Source: Christensenella sp. UBA4263 (GTDB lineage Bacteria > Bacillota > Clostridia > Christensenellales > Aristaeellaceae). Taken from it: a stretch of 62,205 bases of DNA. Below the pieces are notes generated by a model. That model searched no databases. It saw only the letters and a program-made list of their open reading frames with translations, and was not told where the DNA came from. This document shows, piece by piece, positions 24,483 to 33,415 of this stretch. Position numbers and translations under genes: made by a program. The stretch is from NCBI GenBank assembly GCA_002395225.1, contig DGWH01000005.1, positions 23,349 through 85,553 on the forward strand, in the 5' to 3' direction. How positions within the stretch are numbered: position 1 is the stretch's first letter; each line of letters begins with the position of its first letter.

Positions 24483-24917
24483 ATGATCAGGCGTGTACAG
24501 GAAAAAGACCGGGCAGTTCTCCGGAAAATGCTCAGAGACTTCTATGCCTCACCGGCGGTGGCCATTCACTGCTCGGATGAAATTGTGGAGAAGAATCTGG
24601 ATGCGGCCATCGGACCGAATCCGCAGCTGCAGGGAGTTGTTTTTGAGGAGGATGGAAGGATTGTCGGTTATGCCCTGATGACCTCCTGTTACAATACAGA
24701 GTTTGGCGGCCAATGCGTATGGCTTGAGGAACTGTGCATTGAGCCGGAATGGCAAAGCCATGGACTGGGAACTGCTTTTTTTGACTGGGTGCGTCAGCAG
24801 TATCCGGATGCGGTCCGTTTCCGGCTTGAGGCGGAGCCGGACAATGAGCGGGCGGTGGCGCTTTATCGCCGCTGGGGCTTTCATCCCTCACCGTATCTTC
24901 AGATGAACTACGAGTGA
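24483..24917 (+). CDS. GNAT-family N-acetyltransferase
   Basis: Cytoplasmic acyl transferase of 144 residues using acetyl-CoA. The fold is clear: RRVQEKDRAVLRKMLRDF, the central VGYALMTSCYNTEFGG strand, the acetyl-CoA pyrophosphate loop (EPEWQSHGLGTAF, the Q/RxxGxG/A motif) and NERAVALYRRWGF near the end. The substrate (small molecule or protein) cannot be told. ATG 24483 follows TTGGAGTA. Confidence 0.85.
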   Translation: MIRRVQEKDRAVLRKMLRDFYASPAVAIHCSDEIVEKNLDAAIGPNPQLQGVVFEEDGRIVGYALMTSCYNTEFGGQCVWLEELCIEPEWQSHGLGTAFFDWVRQQYPDAVRFRLEAEPDNERAVALYRRWGFHPSPYLQMNYE

Positions 24918-25142
24918 ATTGCATCCGGATCAATGTTGACATTTTATGACAATTTGTCAGTGGCAGACACGGAATGAATGTGATATGATACGGGACATTG
25001 ACCCGGGAAGGCGTGCGGAGAGAACCTTCGGCTCTCCCGGTGTTTGGCTGATCTCGGACACTGCAGGGAAACATCCGGATAAAAATGGACCTGTTCCAGA
25101 ACGGTTCCGGAGCGTGCGACAGCGAAAAGAGAGGTAGATAAT

Positions 25143-27095
25143 ATGTGGAATTATACTTTTGTTCTGCCGAGTACCATGGTGCTGACGATTCTGCTGATCT
25201 ACTATTTCGCCAGGCCCCGGCTTCCAATCCGGATGAACCGGACTTTTCTGGGCGTTCTGGTGACGGATATTCTGACGGTGCTGGCGGACTTCAGTTCCAG
25301 CATGATGGATGAACACTACCAGATGTTCTCCATTCCGCTCCTGACGGCGGCGAATATGGCATTCTTTGTCATGTTTCTCCTCCGGATTTATTATTTCCAT
25401 CTGTTTGCACTGGATGAGATGGGAATCTTTAACCGGCTGTCAAAGCCATTGTCAACCGTTCTGCGGTCAGTGGTGACCGTCTGTATCGTGATCACCTTGT
25501 CAAGTGTATTTAACCGTGCCGTTTTCTGGATTGATGACACAGGCTATCATTCGGGAAAGCTGTACAATCTTCTCTATTTCTGCTTTTTCTTCTATATTTT
25601 CGCTTCGATTGGACTGATTCTGCACAGGCGAAAGCAGCTGCAGAAACGGGAACTGGCGGGGCTGCTGGGTTATCAGATGATTCTGCTCATCGGCAACGTG
25701 GCAAGAATTCTGCTGCCGCATTATCTCATCATGAACACCTTCAGTCTGCTGGCCATTGTGGTGATCTATCTTTCTTTTGAAAACCCGGATCTGTATCTGT
25801 CCGACAGAAGAAATGCCTTTAACGTGAAAGCGCTTCGGGATATTCTGAATGAATATTGCGGAAAACGCAAATTCCGGATTCTGGGCGTCGTTCTGTGCAA
25901 CTATAATGACGAGCGGGCTATTTACGGCGGTCCTCAGATGGACCAGGGAATCGGAATGATCTGCCACCATATTGCCACGACGTATAAGGACTGTCTGGTG
26001 TTTTATATCCGGGGCGGCCGTTTTGTCATTCTCGGAAACGCCAATATGAACTGTCTGGTTATGCGCCGGGAATTAATCGGCCGCTTCACGGGACCGTGGA
26101 AAGCGGATGGGGCGGATCTTTATCTGACGCCGGCATTTGTTCAGACGACACCGGAGGACTGCAGTGCGGGACAGGAAAAGATCGTCAATGCACTGACCGT
26201 TGCGCTGGATGCCGCGGGCAAGAGCGTTGTTATTCAGGAGCCGGATGATGAGCTTCCGTCGATTCGCGAGGTTGACCGTGAAATGGAAATCAAGATCAAC
26301 CTTGAGCGGGCACTTGAAACAGACCGGCTGGAAATCTTCCTGCAGCCGCTTTATGACAGCAGGGAGAAACGGACCGTCGCAGCGGAGGCGCTGTGCCGGC
26401 TTCGGGATGAACAGGGGAGAATTATTCCGCCGGGAGCCTTTATTCCCGTTGCGGAGCAGAACGGATATATCAATGTCCTCGGGGAACAGGTATTCAGGAA
26501 GGCCTGCCTGTTCGTGAAGGAACATGACATGGAGGAACTGGGGATCAGCTGGCTCAATGTCAATCTGTCCCCGATTCAGTGCATGCGTTCCGATCTGTCC
26601 CGCCGCTTTGAGGACATCCTGGCTGAAAATCATGTAGACTCCAGATACATTCATCTGGAAATCACGGAACAGTCCATGGTAGATTTTTCCAGCAGCATCA
26701 AGCAGATCATGAAACTCAAGGATGCCGGTTTCAAGTTTGCCTTGGATGATTATGGAAGCGGGTATTCCAATCTGACCCGAGTGAAAGAGTATCCGTTTAT
26801 TAATATCAAGCTGGACATGAGTGTGGTATGGGATTATTATCACGAACGTGATTTCCTGATTCCTTATCTGGTGGAAGCGTTCCACCAGATGAACTTCTCC
26901 ATTACCGCCGAGGGAATTGAGACGCTGGATATGGCAGAGGTGATGAGCAGTATCGGGTGCGATTTTCTGCAGGGGTACTATTTCTCTAAGCCGCTGCCGG
27001 AGGAGGAGTTTGTCCGCTACTGCCGCAAAGAAAAGGCGGCCGCTGCCAAAAACGGAATGACAGGAACGACAGAAAGAATTCGGGAAAACAGCTGA
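25143..27095 (+). CDS. Membrane-bound cyclic-di-GMP phosphodiesterase (EAL) with degenerate GGDEF region
   Basis: 650 residues. About 7 membrane helices (residues 1-220) form a sensory input. Residues 230-370 have GGDEF-like spacing but no GGDEF motif, so this part is not a cyclase. The EAL domain starts near residue 385 and keeps the expected catalytic residues: EALCRL, NVNLSPIQ, EITEQSM, FALDDYGSGYSNL, IKLDMSVV, TAEGIET and LQGYYFSKPLP. It should therefore hydrolyse cyclic-di-GMP to pGpG. A leader of about 150 bases precedes it, with an extended -10 TGATATGAT (24981-24989) and a GGAGAG...CTCTCC hairpin near 25017. I see no cyclic-di-GMP riboswitch core. Confidence 0.92.
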   Translation: MWNYTFVLPSTMVLTILLIYYFARPRLPIRMNRTFLGVLVTDILTVLADFSSSMMDEHYQMFSIPLLTAANMAFFVMFLLRIYYFHLFALDEMGIFNRLSKPLSTVLRSVVTVCIVITLSSVFNRAVFWIDDTGYHSGKLYNLLYFCFFFYIFASIGLILHRRKQLQKRELAGLLGYQMILLIGNVARILLPHYLIMNTFSLLAIVVIYLSFENPDLYLSDRRNAFNVKALRDILNEYCGKRKFRILGVVLCNYNDERAIYGGPQMDQGIGMICHHIATTYKDCLVFYIRGGRFVILGNANMNCLVMRRELIGRFTGPWKADGADLYLTPAFVQTTPEDCSAGQEKIVNALTVALDAAGKSVVIQEPDDELPSIREVDREMEIKINLERALETDRLEIFLQPLYDSREKRTVAAEALCRLRDEQGRIIPPGAFIPVAEQNGYINVLGEQVFRKACLFVKEHDMEELGISWLNVNLSPIQCMRSDLSRRFEDILAENHVDSRYIHLEITEQSMVDFSSSIKQIMKLKDAGFKFALDDYGSGYSNLTRVKEYPFINIKLDMSVVWDYYHERDFLIPYLVEAFHQMNFSITAEGIETLDMAEVMSSIGCDFLQGYYFSKPLPEEEFVRYCRKEKAAAAKNGMTGTTERIRENS

Positions 27096-27108
27096 AAACA
27101 GATCGGGA

Positions 27109-27139
27109 AACCTGACAGACAATGTCTGCCAGGTTTTTT
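27109..27139 (+). terminator. Terminator of the EAL gene
   Basis: AACCTGACAGAC, loop AAT, GTCTGCCAGGTT then T run; one internal mismatch. Confidence 0.9.
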
Positions 27140-27264
27140 ATTTATGCGGGAATGTCCGCAGCGGATGCATCCAAAACGACAGTGAAAATCGGTGCTTCAG
27201 CCCGGAAAGGAAAATTTTGTTGGTGAAATGATACATGAATGACGCAGATGCGTCATCCATGGAA

Positions 27265-27293
27265 TAGACGCCGAGGGTGGAATGGGGTATATT
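27265..27293 (+). promoter_or_regulatory. Promoter reading into repeat element A and the AAA-like gene
   Basis: TAGACG (27265-27270), a 17-base spacer, TATATT (27288-27293). Start expected near 27300, so the element at 27329 lies in the 5' leader. 27140-27264 has no gene. Confidence 0.7.
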
Positions 27294-27328
27294 TTCGCAC
27301 AAGAGCAACTGATTCGTGAGAAAGAAAT

Positions 27329-27414
27329 GGCCCTGTCGCGAAAGCGACAGTTTGCAAAAGCTGGTCCAGAACAAAGACGCTCCGGCTAAAGACCAGCATA
27401 AAAGCCTGGAAGGA
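27329..27414 (+). ncRNA. Dispersed leader RNA element, copy A
   Basis: GGCCCTGTCGC, GAAA loop, GCGACAG (7 bp, 27333-27350) is followed by GCTGGTC (27360-27366), which pairs perfectly with GACCAGC (27391-27397). The latter lies in the shared segment CCGGCTAAAGACC. The end is AAAGCCTGGAAGG and includes the ribosome binding site of the next gene. It shares its order of parts with copies at 29345, 37834, 45131, 48757 and 50991. Confidence 0.6.
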
Positions 27415-27424
27415 AGATGACAGC

Positions 27425-29374
27425 ATGAGAAGAAGAGAAATCAAAGCAGAACGTTATCATCTGGAATCCGAAAAAGAAGGTTTTGTGGATGTTTCATCGC
27501 TTTTTGGCAGTCTGTATTTCTGCTATGTAAACATCTGCGGTCCGGAAGGAACAGGGAAAAGCACGCTGCTTTCAGCGCTTCGCTGCTATTATGACGAAGG
27601 TCTGAAAACCGGTGATCTGTTCACAAACAGCGATGTATGGAAAGAAGGGTGGCGTCACTGGGAAAAAGGGCAGCATCCTGTCATTGATCTGGATTTTTCG
27701 GATTTTGCAGCTACCACCATGGAAGGAGCACGAGCGTATTTCAGAGCCAGGATATCGGATCTCTATCTGCGCAAGCTTGACCGTTGCGGAGGTTATCTGC
27801 GGGACAATTATTTCTGCGGGAAATATCTGGATTTCATTGAAGGAACAGCAGGTGAGGATGCCCTGACAAGGAGCCTTCAGGAGATGGTCTGGGCGATAAA
27901 GTGGCGAAGAGGACGGGAGCCTCGTCCGCTGATTCTGATTGATGAGTTGGGAAGAACGCTTCTGTATGCCCAGCAATATGGGTATCTGAATGAAATGCGG
28001 GCATTTCTGGACCGCTTTCTGGAGATTGATCATTATGAGGAGGATATCGGGATTGTCACTACCTCATATGCGCCGGCCAATGTGGAGGTGAACTACCATC
28101 TCAAATACATTGGAGACGAACCGGTTAACAAGTTTAAACCACTGGCAGAAATTAGCCGGCACAATGGGATTGAGCTTGAACCCTGCTTAAAAAGAAACGA
28201 CTGGTATTGGGATTCCCGTTACCTTGGGAAAAGCATCAATCTGCAGGGCTGCTTTGAGGAAATGATGTCGGGCAATGAGGTGCCGGAAAATAACCAGGCA
28301 GTGATTCATCTGGATGAGTCCGTACAAAGAAACATTCAGCGGAAAAGAAGATGGATTCAGGAAGAATGCAGACAGGCAGAGGAAGCGAGAAAAAGAAGTG
28401 AGGAGGAAAGCAGAAAGGAATATGCGGCTCCGCTGCCAAAGGACTGCCTTATTCCCTCAGTGTTTGCCGGCGTCAGGAATCTGGATATGCCGGCAGCAAA
28501 TTCCCAAAAACTGGCAGAGCTGAACAGCTTTCTTGTTTCCCTGTATGATGAGTTCGGAGAGAATGTGACGCAGGAAGAAGTGTATGAGGCGATGCAGGGA
28601 CTGGAAAAGAAGGAAGAACATTGCCCGCGTACGCAGCTCGAGGGGATGATTGAGGAACTGCGGGAAGATCCGGAGTGGAAGCTGAATCTCGATGTGGATA
28701 CTTACTGGGAACGGTTTGACTGTGAGAGAGGAGACCAGTACAGGCATAATGATATGACACTCATCAAGGTCTACCTGACGGCAAAGGATGAATGTCAGAC
28801 CGGGGATCTCTTCTGTCAGGTTGTGAGGTTCCTTGTTCAGAAAGGGAAAGAACGTTTTCATGCAAAGGTGGCAAGACAGAGAAGGAAGGATCAGATCTGT
28901 CTCTGGGTGACGCGGGAGGACTTTTTCCTTCTGGAACACTATGTGAAAGCCATGGAGGATCAGTTTATTCCTGCACTGATGCTCATTCCATACCGGGGGA
29001 AAATGGGCATCAGCAGGGAATTCTTTACATGGAACAGCCACAGCGGGGTTCAGGCGACGATGATCAGTGAGTATTTAAAGTCGGTGGGAGACAGAAGCCG
29101 GATCAGTCTGCCGGACATGCTCAGGGAATATGTCCGGGCCTGGAACGGGGACCTTGACGAGGAACATGCTTTGTCCCGGGCATTCAAATCGAGCAATGCA
29201 CAGGAACTGATTGTGCTGCTTGAATCCATTCACTGCATCCTGGGAAATGCGGAGATTACAGATGATCATATTCTGCTCAGTGACAGTTCAAATCTGTGGC
29301 GTGCACTGGGCGATTCAAAAAACTGGTACGAAGTGGGAGTGCACTGGGCTCGCCGCTTCAGCGGCGGAGTGTAA
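27425..29374 (+). CDS. P-loop NTPase related to AAA-ATPase-like (PF09820-type) proteins
   Basis: 649 residues. The N-terminal third resembles the AAA-ATPase-like family found with PD-(D/E)XK nucleases: FVDVSSLFGSLY, Walker A GPEGTGKSTLLSAL (about residue 39), PVIDLDFSD, Walker B PLILIDELGRTLL (about residue 165), VTTSYAPANVEVN. A Glu/Arg coiled coil follows (about 300-330). The C-terminal 300 residues are unrecognised; no nuclease motif is evident. No membrane segment. RBS AAGGAAG before ATG 27425 lies inside element A. The last codons and stop lie in repeat copy D1. Context with an RNA ligase and tRNA-like DNA suggests an accessory stress or defence role, which is inference. Confidence 0.65.
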   Translation: MRRREIKAERYHLESEKEGFVDVSSLFGSLYFCYVNICGPEGTGKSTLLSALRCYYDEGLKTGDLFTNSDVWKEGWRHWEKGQHPVIDLDFSDFAATTMEGARAYFRARISDLYLRKLDRCGGYLRDNYFCGKYLDFIEGTAGEDALTRSLQEMVWAIKWRRGREPRPLILIDELGRTLLYAQQYGYLNEMRAFLDRFLEIDHYEEDIGIVTTSYAPANVEVNYHLKYIGDEPVNKFKPLAEISRHNGIELEPCLKRNDWYWDSRYLGKSINLQGCFEEMMSGNEVPENNQAVIHLDESVQRNIQRKRRWIQEECRQAEEARKRSEEESRKEYAAPLPKDCLIPSVFAGVRNLDMPAANSQKLAELNSFLVSLYDEFGENVTQEEVYEAMQGLEKKEEHCPRTQLEGMIEELREDPEWKLNLDVDTYWERFDCERGDQYRHNDMTLIKVYLTAKDECQTGDLFCQVVRFLVQKGKERFHAKVARQRRKDQICLWVTREDFFLLEHYVKAMEDQFIPALMLIPYRGKMGISREFFTWNSHSGVQATMISEYLKSVGDRSRISLPDMLREYVRAWNGDLDEEHALSRAFKSSNAQELIVLLESIHCILGNAEITDDHILLSDSSNLWRALGDSKNWYEVGVHWARRFSGGV

Positions 29375-29580
29375 CGCGTGAGTACCAGAGAAGCAGCTCT
29401 GCCTAAAGACCGGGTGAGGTTCATGCAGACTGGGCCTGCCGTTTCAGCGGCGGAGCGTAACGCGTGAGTACCAGAGAAGCAGCTCTGCCGAAAGACCGGG
29501 TGAGGTTCATGCAGACTTGGTCTGCGTGTGAGTACCGGAGATGCTGCGGCACGGAAAGGCCGGGTCCGCCGTGACAGCAC
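29345..29580 (+). ncRNA. Dispersed RNA element in tandem, copies D1, D2 and partial D3
   Basis: D1 (29345-29430) and D2 (29431-29517) are 86-87-bp near-copies: GGGCTCGCCGC/GGGCCTGCCG hairpin, TAACGCGTGAGTACCAGAG, AGCAGCTCTGCC, AAAGACCGGGTGAGG, TTCATGCAGAC. D3 (29518-29580) keeps GTGAGTACCGGAGA, CGGAAAGGCCGGG but lacks the first hairpin. CAGAG...CTCTG forms an inner hairpin. D1 overlaps the last codons and stop (29372-29374) of the upstream gene. Confidence 0.65.
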
Positions 29581-29709
29581 GGATGTGTAAAGTATACGAC
29601 AGGTTGAATGACGGAAACCGTTCCAGATGATATGATTGAGAAGCAGCAGAAACAGATGACTGATTACCCGGATAAGGGGGAGAACAGAGAAACGGAGGAG
29701 AAACAAGCA

Positions 29710-30369
29710 ATGTCAGAGAGAATGCTGGTAACGCAGGCACTGGATGAGCGGGATCTGCTGGTTAAAAAGATCGGGGACAAGATCCAGAAGATTCAGACAG
29801 CGGATACCAAAAAGAAAAATGAGGAGAAGACGGTTTCTGCCCGTGTTGGGGCAGATGAGTTTGGAAAAACGGCGCTGGCAATGTACCAGTCCATCATGGA
29901 CCTGATCGACCGCTATCAGCGCTTGGATGCAGCCATTGTGGCATCCAATGCGTCGGCTGTGGTAAAGACTGAATATGGTCAGTTTACGGTGGCCGGGGCG
30001 ATTGCGCTGAGAAACCGGCTGAAAGGAAATGGAATCTACGAGGAGGCCGGTGCATTTGAGGATCGGCTCATGGCGCAGATGAACCGCCAGTATCAGTTGG
30101 CGGTGCAGGCGGCAGAAGCCAAGAACCACAGTCTTGAGTCTCAGGCGGAGACGATGCGTCTGTCGATCCTGGGAAAGGACAACAAGGCAAGGGATGATAA
30201 ACCACTTGAGGTGGTGGATGCTTATGTCCGGGAAAATACGACGCAGGTAGTCGATCCTCTGGATATCCAGAAAAAAGTGCAGGAACTGAAAGAACGGACA
30301 GATACACTTCTGACCGAACTGGATACCCAGATCAAGGTGAGCAATGCCACGACAATGATTGAATTTTGA
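29710..30369 (+). CDS. DIP1984-like coiled-coil protein
   Basis: 219 residues, helical and soluble. The ends resemble the DIP1984 family (also called septicolysin-like): N-terminal VTQALDERDLLVKKIGDKI, central DLIDRYQRLDAAIVASNASA and C-terminal ELKERTDTLLTELDTQIKVSN. Function of the family is not established. Start at ATG 29710 follows CGGAGGAG; the frame can be extended to 29608 but without a binding site. It lies after the tandem D elements and before two structured RNA candidates. Confidence 0.6.
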   Translation: MSERMLVTQALDERDLLVKKIGDKIQKIQTADTKKKNEEKTVSARVGADEFGKTALAMYQSIMDLIDRYQRLDAAIVASNASAVVKTEYGQFTVAGAIALRNRLKGNGIYEEAGAFEDRLMAQMNRQYQLAVQAAEAKNHSLESQAETMRLSILGKDNKARDDKPLEVVDAYVRENTTQVVDPLDIQKKVQELKERTDTLLTELDTQIKVSNATTMIEF

Positions 30370-30391
30370 TTTTTACTGTCTGTCATACGAA

Positions 30392-30460
30392 AGCCCAAAA
30401 CCTGCTTTCCCCGCAGAGGGGTTAATTCTGTAACGGGTTCGCCCGTTGCCCGCTTGGGCT
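30392..30460 (+). ncRNA. Compact structured RNA candidate, tRNA-sized, immediately upstream of a tRNA-like sequence
   Basis: AGCCCAA (30392-30398) pairs perfectly with TTGGGCT (30454-30460), closing 69 bases. Inside are CTGC/GCAG (30402-30405 with 30413-30416), GGG/CCC, and a perfect AACGGG-TTCG-CCCGTT hairpin (30432-30447). No ORF. The sequence between 30370 and 30909 has no gene. A hairpin GTTTC...GAAAC near 30470-30493 separates this from the next element. Confidence 0.5.
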
Positions 30461-30502
30461 CAAGGAAAAGTGTTTCGCATGAGAAGTGAAACAAATAGGC
30501 CG

Positions 30503-30573
30503 TTAACAGTTGTCTAATGGATAGGACGCATGACTGTATCATGAGTGTGCGGGTTCGAATCCCGTCTGTGAGG
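30503..30573 (+). ncRNA. tRNA-like sequence, probably not a functional tRNA
   Basis: Clear T arm GCGGG-TTCGAAT-CCCGT (30549-30565). The D arm is TGTCTAATGGATAGGAC with the GG pair. The acceptor stem is TTAACAG (30503-30509) with CTGTGAG (30566-30572), six of seven pairing. The anticodon arm is aberrant: CATGA/TCATG leaves a five-base loop; a four-pair stem would give a seven-base loop with TGT in the anticodon position but C in place of U33. No CCA follows. It could be a decayed tRNA, an attachment-site fragment, or a Y-RNA-like tRNA mimic. Confidence 0.55.
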
Positions 30574-30909
30574 AATGGCTTTCAAATGGAGTCAATGGTT
30601 TTGCGTTAATGGAGAACCTTCAACGGTGAATGGTCATTGGTCAGAAAGATGAATGGTCATTTGTCAGCGGATAATTGTGACGCAGGCATGGAAACATGCT
30701 GAAATCCATGAGATTGGTCCGGTGTTAAAGCAGTTGACCATGGGAAATCCACATGGCTGTATGGCAGGCAGTTTTTTTAAACCTGCGGGGAACCGCAGGA
30801 CAAAGGACAGAGCACAACCGTTTCCGACAGAGAATGTTGCAGACGCGAATCAACGGATGCCTGATCGGGGAAATAACCGTGCAGAGTGAACAGCTGAAAG
30901 GAACAGTTC
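30574..30909. other. Gene-free stretch before the 451-residue gene
   Basis: Holds a direct repeat GAATGGTCATTGGTCAG / GAATGGTCATTTGTCAG (30627 and 30651, 24-bp period) and a hairpin CCTGCGG-GGAA-CCGCAGG (about 30782-30799) preceded by a T run at 30772-30778. The open frame at 30653-30889 has no binding site and no coding character. Confidence 0.5.
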
Positions 30910-32265
30910 ATGGGAACATTTATCCATGAGGTAGGGATGCTGACAATTCCGGAGGAGAAGAAAGCCGCCTTTCTGGCTGATGCCCGGAAAGTGGCTGAAC
31001 AGGGCGGGCTGTTCAGCGTAAACAGGCTGTCTGTTTTTGACAGGAAGATCAGCCTGCTGCATTTTCCGGATTTCAGTGACAGCGAGCTGAAACATCTCGA
31101 TTTTACATACAGCTATTTTGAAAAGGAGGGATGGGAGAATGCAGGAATTGGCCGGGAAAATTGCTCTGTTTACAGCGGGAAAATCGGCTGGAGAGGATTC
31201 AACAAGGCCGTTCAGGCTCTGTATATTCTGGCAGAACTGTATTCAGATACACTCTATGCCTCCAGAAATGATTCGCTGAATATCCCCACGGAGACGATCA
31301 AATGGCTGCGGTATGTACTGAAACGGGAACTGCATTTTACGTGGCGAAATCATATCTGGGAACTGATGGAAATAGAGGCCCGGAAGAGTATGCGTTATGG
31401 CAATGAACCGTATGTCGACCCGGATTTTATTGAGGACTTTCGGAGCGATGAACCGGACACCATGGAGTTAATGACAGTGGCATTCTTGAATGAACTCAGC
31501 GTATTTATCAATCCCCAAACCCGTAAGGAAGCCTTTCCGGGCGAAAAGGACAAGATAACGTTTCTTCAGGCGATGATCAGAATGTATGATGAGGTTGTGA
31601 CATTCAAAGAAACCTCAACGCTTCCGATGGAGGAACAGCTGGAATTCCTTTTCGCTGCTCAGAGACAGCTGGATGGACGCAAAGAGGAAGATTTACGTTT
31701 CATGAGGGAACACACGGGCCTGGCGCTTGGAATGATTATGCTTCCGCCTCAATGGAGAGTCCGGATAATTTCTGAAATATACGGCAAAGATTTCTGGAGC
31801 CTGTGGTGGGAGAGAAAAGACAGGATTCCCTATCGAAAGGTTCTTCCCGAAAACGACGGCGAAGACAGTACCGGAGAGTTAACGGAACGGAGTACAGCGG
31901 ATTTTTTCGGCATCCAGGATGAGGATCGGCTGTACTGGTGGAGGACAGAGGGAGATGTCGGATTATCAGATGAAATCCGTACGTGGCTGCAGACGAGGAA
32001 GGAAAGACTGGATGAACTGTGCCTGACAGAACCGGATGAGTCAATTGAGGACTGGCAGAGACGTCTGGTGACAGTCCTTCATTCCAATCAATGGGTGACA
32101 TGCTTTGAGGAACTGTTCTTTGAACTGATGGGACATTTTCATGAGGCAAAATACCGGGCTGCGGTCATGCTGATGGAGGAAGAAGCAAAGGCCCATGGCA
32201 TGCTGGGACGGCTTATCGCGGTGCTGGCCAATCGGGAACTGCGGATGGTATTTTTCCTGTTTTAG
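30910..32265 (+). CDS. Hypothetical protein, 451 residues
   Basis: I do not recognise it. Soluble, Trp- and Glu-rich, largely helical. Notable segments are SVNRLSVFDRKISLLHFPDF near the start and WENAGIGRENCSVYSGKIGW near residue 85, followed by a helical body and a hydrophobic end (ANRELRMVFFLF). GAAAGGAACA stands before ATG 30910. It precedes an RNA ligase by 76 bases in the same direction, so they probably share a transcript, and it follows the two RNA-like elements. Confidence 0.55.
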   Translation: MGTFIHEVGMLTIPEEKKAAFLADARKVAEQGGLFSVNRLSVFDRKISLLHFPDFSDSELKHLDFTYSYFEKEGWENAGIGRENCSVYSGKIGWRGFNKAVQALYILAELYSDTLYASRNDSLNIPTETIKWLRYVLKRELHFTWRNHIWELMEIEARKSMRYGNEPYVDPDFIEDFRSDEPDTMELMTVAFLNELSVFINPQTRKEAFPGEKDKITFLQAMIRMYDEVVTFKETSTLPMEEQLEFLFAAQRQLDGRKEEDLRFMREHTGLALGMIMLPPQWRVRIISEIYGKDFWSLWWERKDRIPYRKVLPENDGEDSTGELTERSTADFFGIQDEDRLYWWRTEGDVGLSDEIRTWLQTRKERLDELCLTEPDESIEDWQRRLVTVLHSNQWVTCFEELFFELMGHFHEAKYRAAVMLMEEEAKAHGMLGRLIAVLANRELRMVFFLF

Positions 32266-32341
32266 AGGGAAAAATCCAGGCGAAGACTGCGCGAAATGTG
32301 TTTGAACAAGCGGTGAGAAAGATCATGAAAGGGGAATTCCT

Positions 32342-33388
32342 ATGAGCAGAAAACTGGCAAGCATTCAGCGGGTTCGCGGGATTGAAGCCATTGAGGGAGC
32401 GGACAGAATTGAACTGGCACATGTGCTCGGATGGCAGTGTGTGGTAAATAAGGGACAGTTCCGGGAAGGGGATTCCGGTATCTATTTCGAAATCGACAGC
32501 TTCCTTCCAATTCGGCCTGAATTTGAGTTCATGCGGGCGACCAGCTATAAGAAGACCAATCTTCTGGGTGAAGGATTCAGGATCCGGACGCAGAAATTCC
32601 GTGGACAGATTTCCCAGGGACTGCTGCTTCCGCTTTCGCAGTTCCCGGAAATACCGGCAGATGCAGCAGAGGGAACGGATGTGACCGAACTCCTGGGAAT
32701 CCGTAAATGGGAGATAGAGGAAAAAACAACAACCGGCGGGACGGTCATCGGCACACTGCCCTATGATATTCCGCATACGGATGAAACCCGTGTGCAGGCA
32801 GAACCGGACCTGATCCGGGCATTTGCGGGGCTGGAGTACTACATCAGCACCAAGATGGATGGAAGTTCCCATTCCATTGGGCTGGATGAGAACGGATTCC
32901 ATGTCACCGGTCACAATTATGAATATCGGGATGACGGGTCCAGTTCGTTCTACAATCTGGTGAAAGAGCGCGGATATCAGGAAAAGATGGAGCAATTTGC
33001 GCACGGTGCCGGGCTCAATACACTGACCATCCAGGGGGAATTCTGTGCACCGGGAATTCAGCAGAACCGGCTGAAGCTGAGAAAACCGGAATGGTACGTG
33101 TTTACGATACGGGAAAATGGCAAACGTGTCGGACTCAGAAGGATGCAGGAACTGTGCAGCCTGCTTGGAATGGAGACTGTGCCGATCGAGGAAATCGGAA
33201 TGGATCTGCCGGCAAAATATCCGACGGTGGACGCGCTGCTGGAACGGGCGGATGGCAGCTATCCCAATGGCGGGAAAAAGGAAGGAATTGTGATCCGGCC
33301 GACGGAACCTGTGTACAGCCCGTTAATCAGTGCGTCGCTTTCGATGAAAGTGGTCAGCAACAAATACCTGCTTAAGAATGAGGACTGA
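32342..33388 (+). CDS. RNA ligase of the DraRnl (DRB0094/Rnl5) type
   Basis: ATP-dependent polynucleotide ligase that seals 3'-OH/5'-phosphate RNA ends, likely for RNA repair. In 348 residues an N-terminal OB-like domain (SIQRVRGIEAIEGADRIELA) is followed by the nucleotidyltransferase domain. Motif I is YISTKMDGSSHS (Lys adenylated, near residue 178). Motif III-like LTIQGEFCAPGIQ, motif IV EGIVIRPTE and motif V SMKVVSNKYLLK follow. The N-terminal OB fold placed before the catalytic domain is the hallmark of the Deinococcus enzyme. AAAGGGGAATTC precedes the ATG. Neighbouring tRNA-like DNA makes tRNA or Y-RNA repair a reasonable but untested guess. Confidence 0.87.
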   Translation: MSRKLASIQRVRGIEAIEGADRIELAHVLGWQCVVNKGQFREGDSGIYFEIDSFLPIRPEFEFMRATSYKKTNLLGEGFRIRTQKFRGQISQGLLLPLSQFPEIPADAAEGTDVTELLGIRKWEIEEKTTTGGTVIGTLPYDIPHTDETRVQAEPDLIRAFAGLEYYISTKMDGSSHSIGLDENGFHVTGHNYEYRDDGSSSFYNLVKERGYQEKMEQFAHGAGLNTLTIQGEFCAPGIQQNRLKLRKPEWYVFTIRENGKRVGLRRMQELCSLLGMETVPIEEIGMDLPAKYPTVDALLERADGSYPNGGKKEGIVIRPTEPVYSPLISASLSMKVVSNKYLLKNED

Positions 33389-33415
33389 CAGCAAAGAACC
33401 AGTCTGAACGGATCC

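Noticed and set aside
24918..25142. Cyclic-di-GMP riboswitch in the leader of the EAL gene
   Set aside because: Only a simple GGAGAG/CTCTCC hairpin is visible; neither class I nor class II core motifs are present.
30503..30573. Functional tRNA-Thr(TGU)
   Set aside because: It would need a four-pair anticodon stem, C at position 33 and an acceptor mismatch. I list it only as tRNA-like.
30653..30889. 78-codon plus-strand ORF between the tRNA-like sequence and the 451-residue gene
   Set aside because: No binding site, it runs across a hairpin and T run, and shows no similarity to known families.
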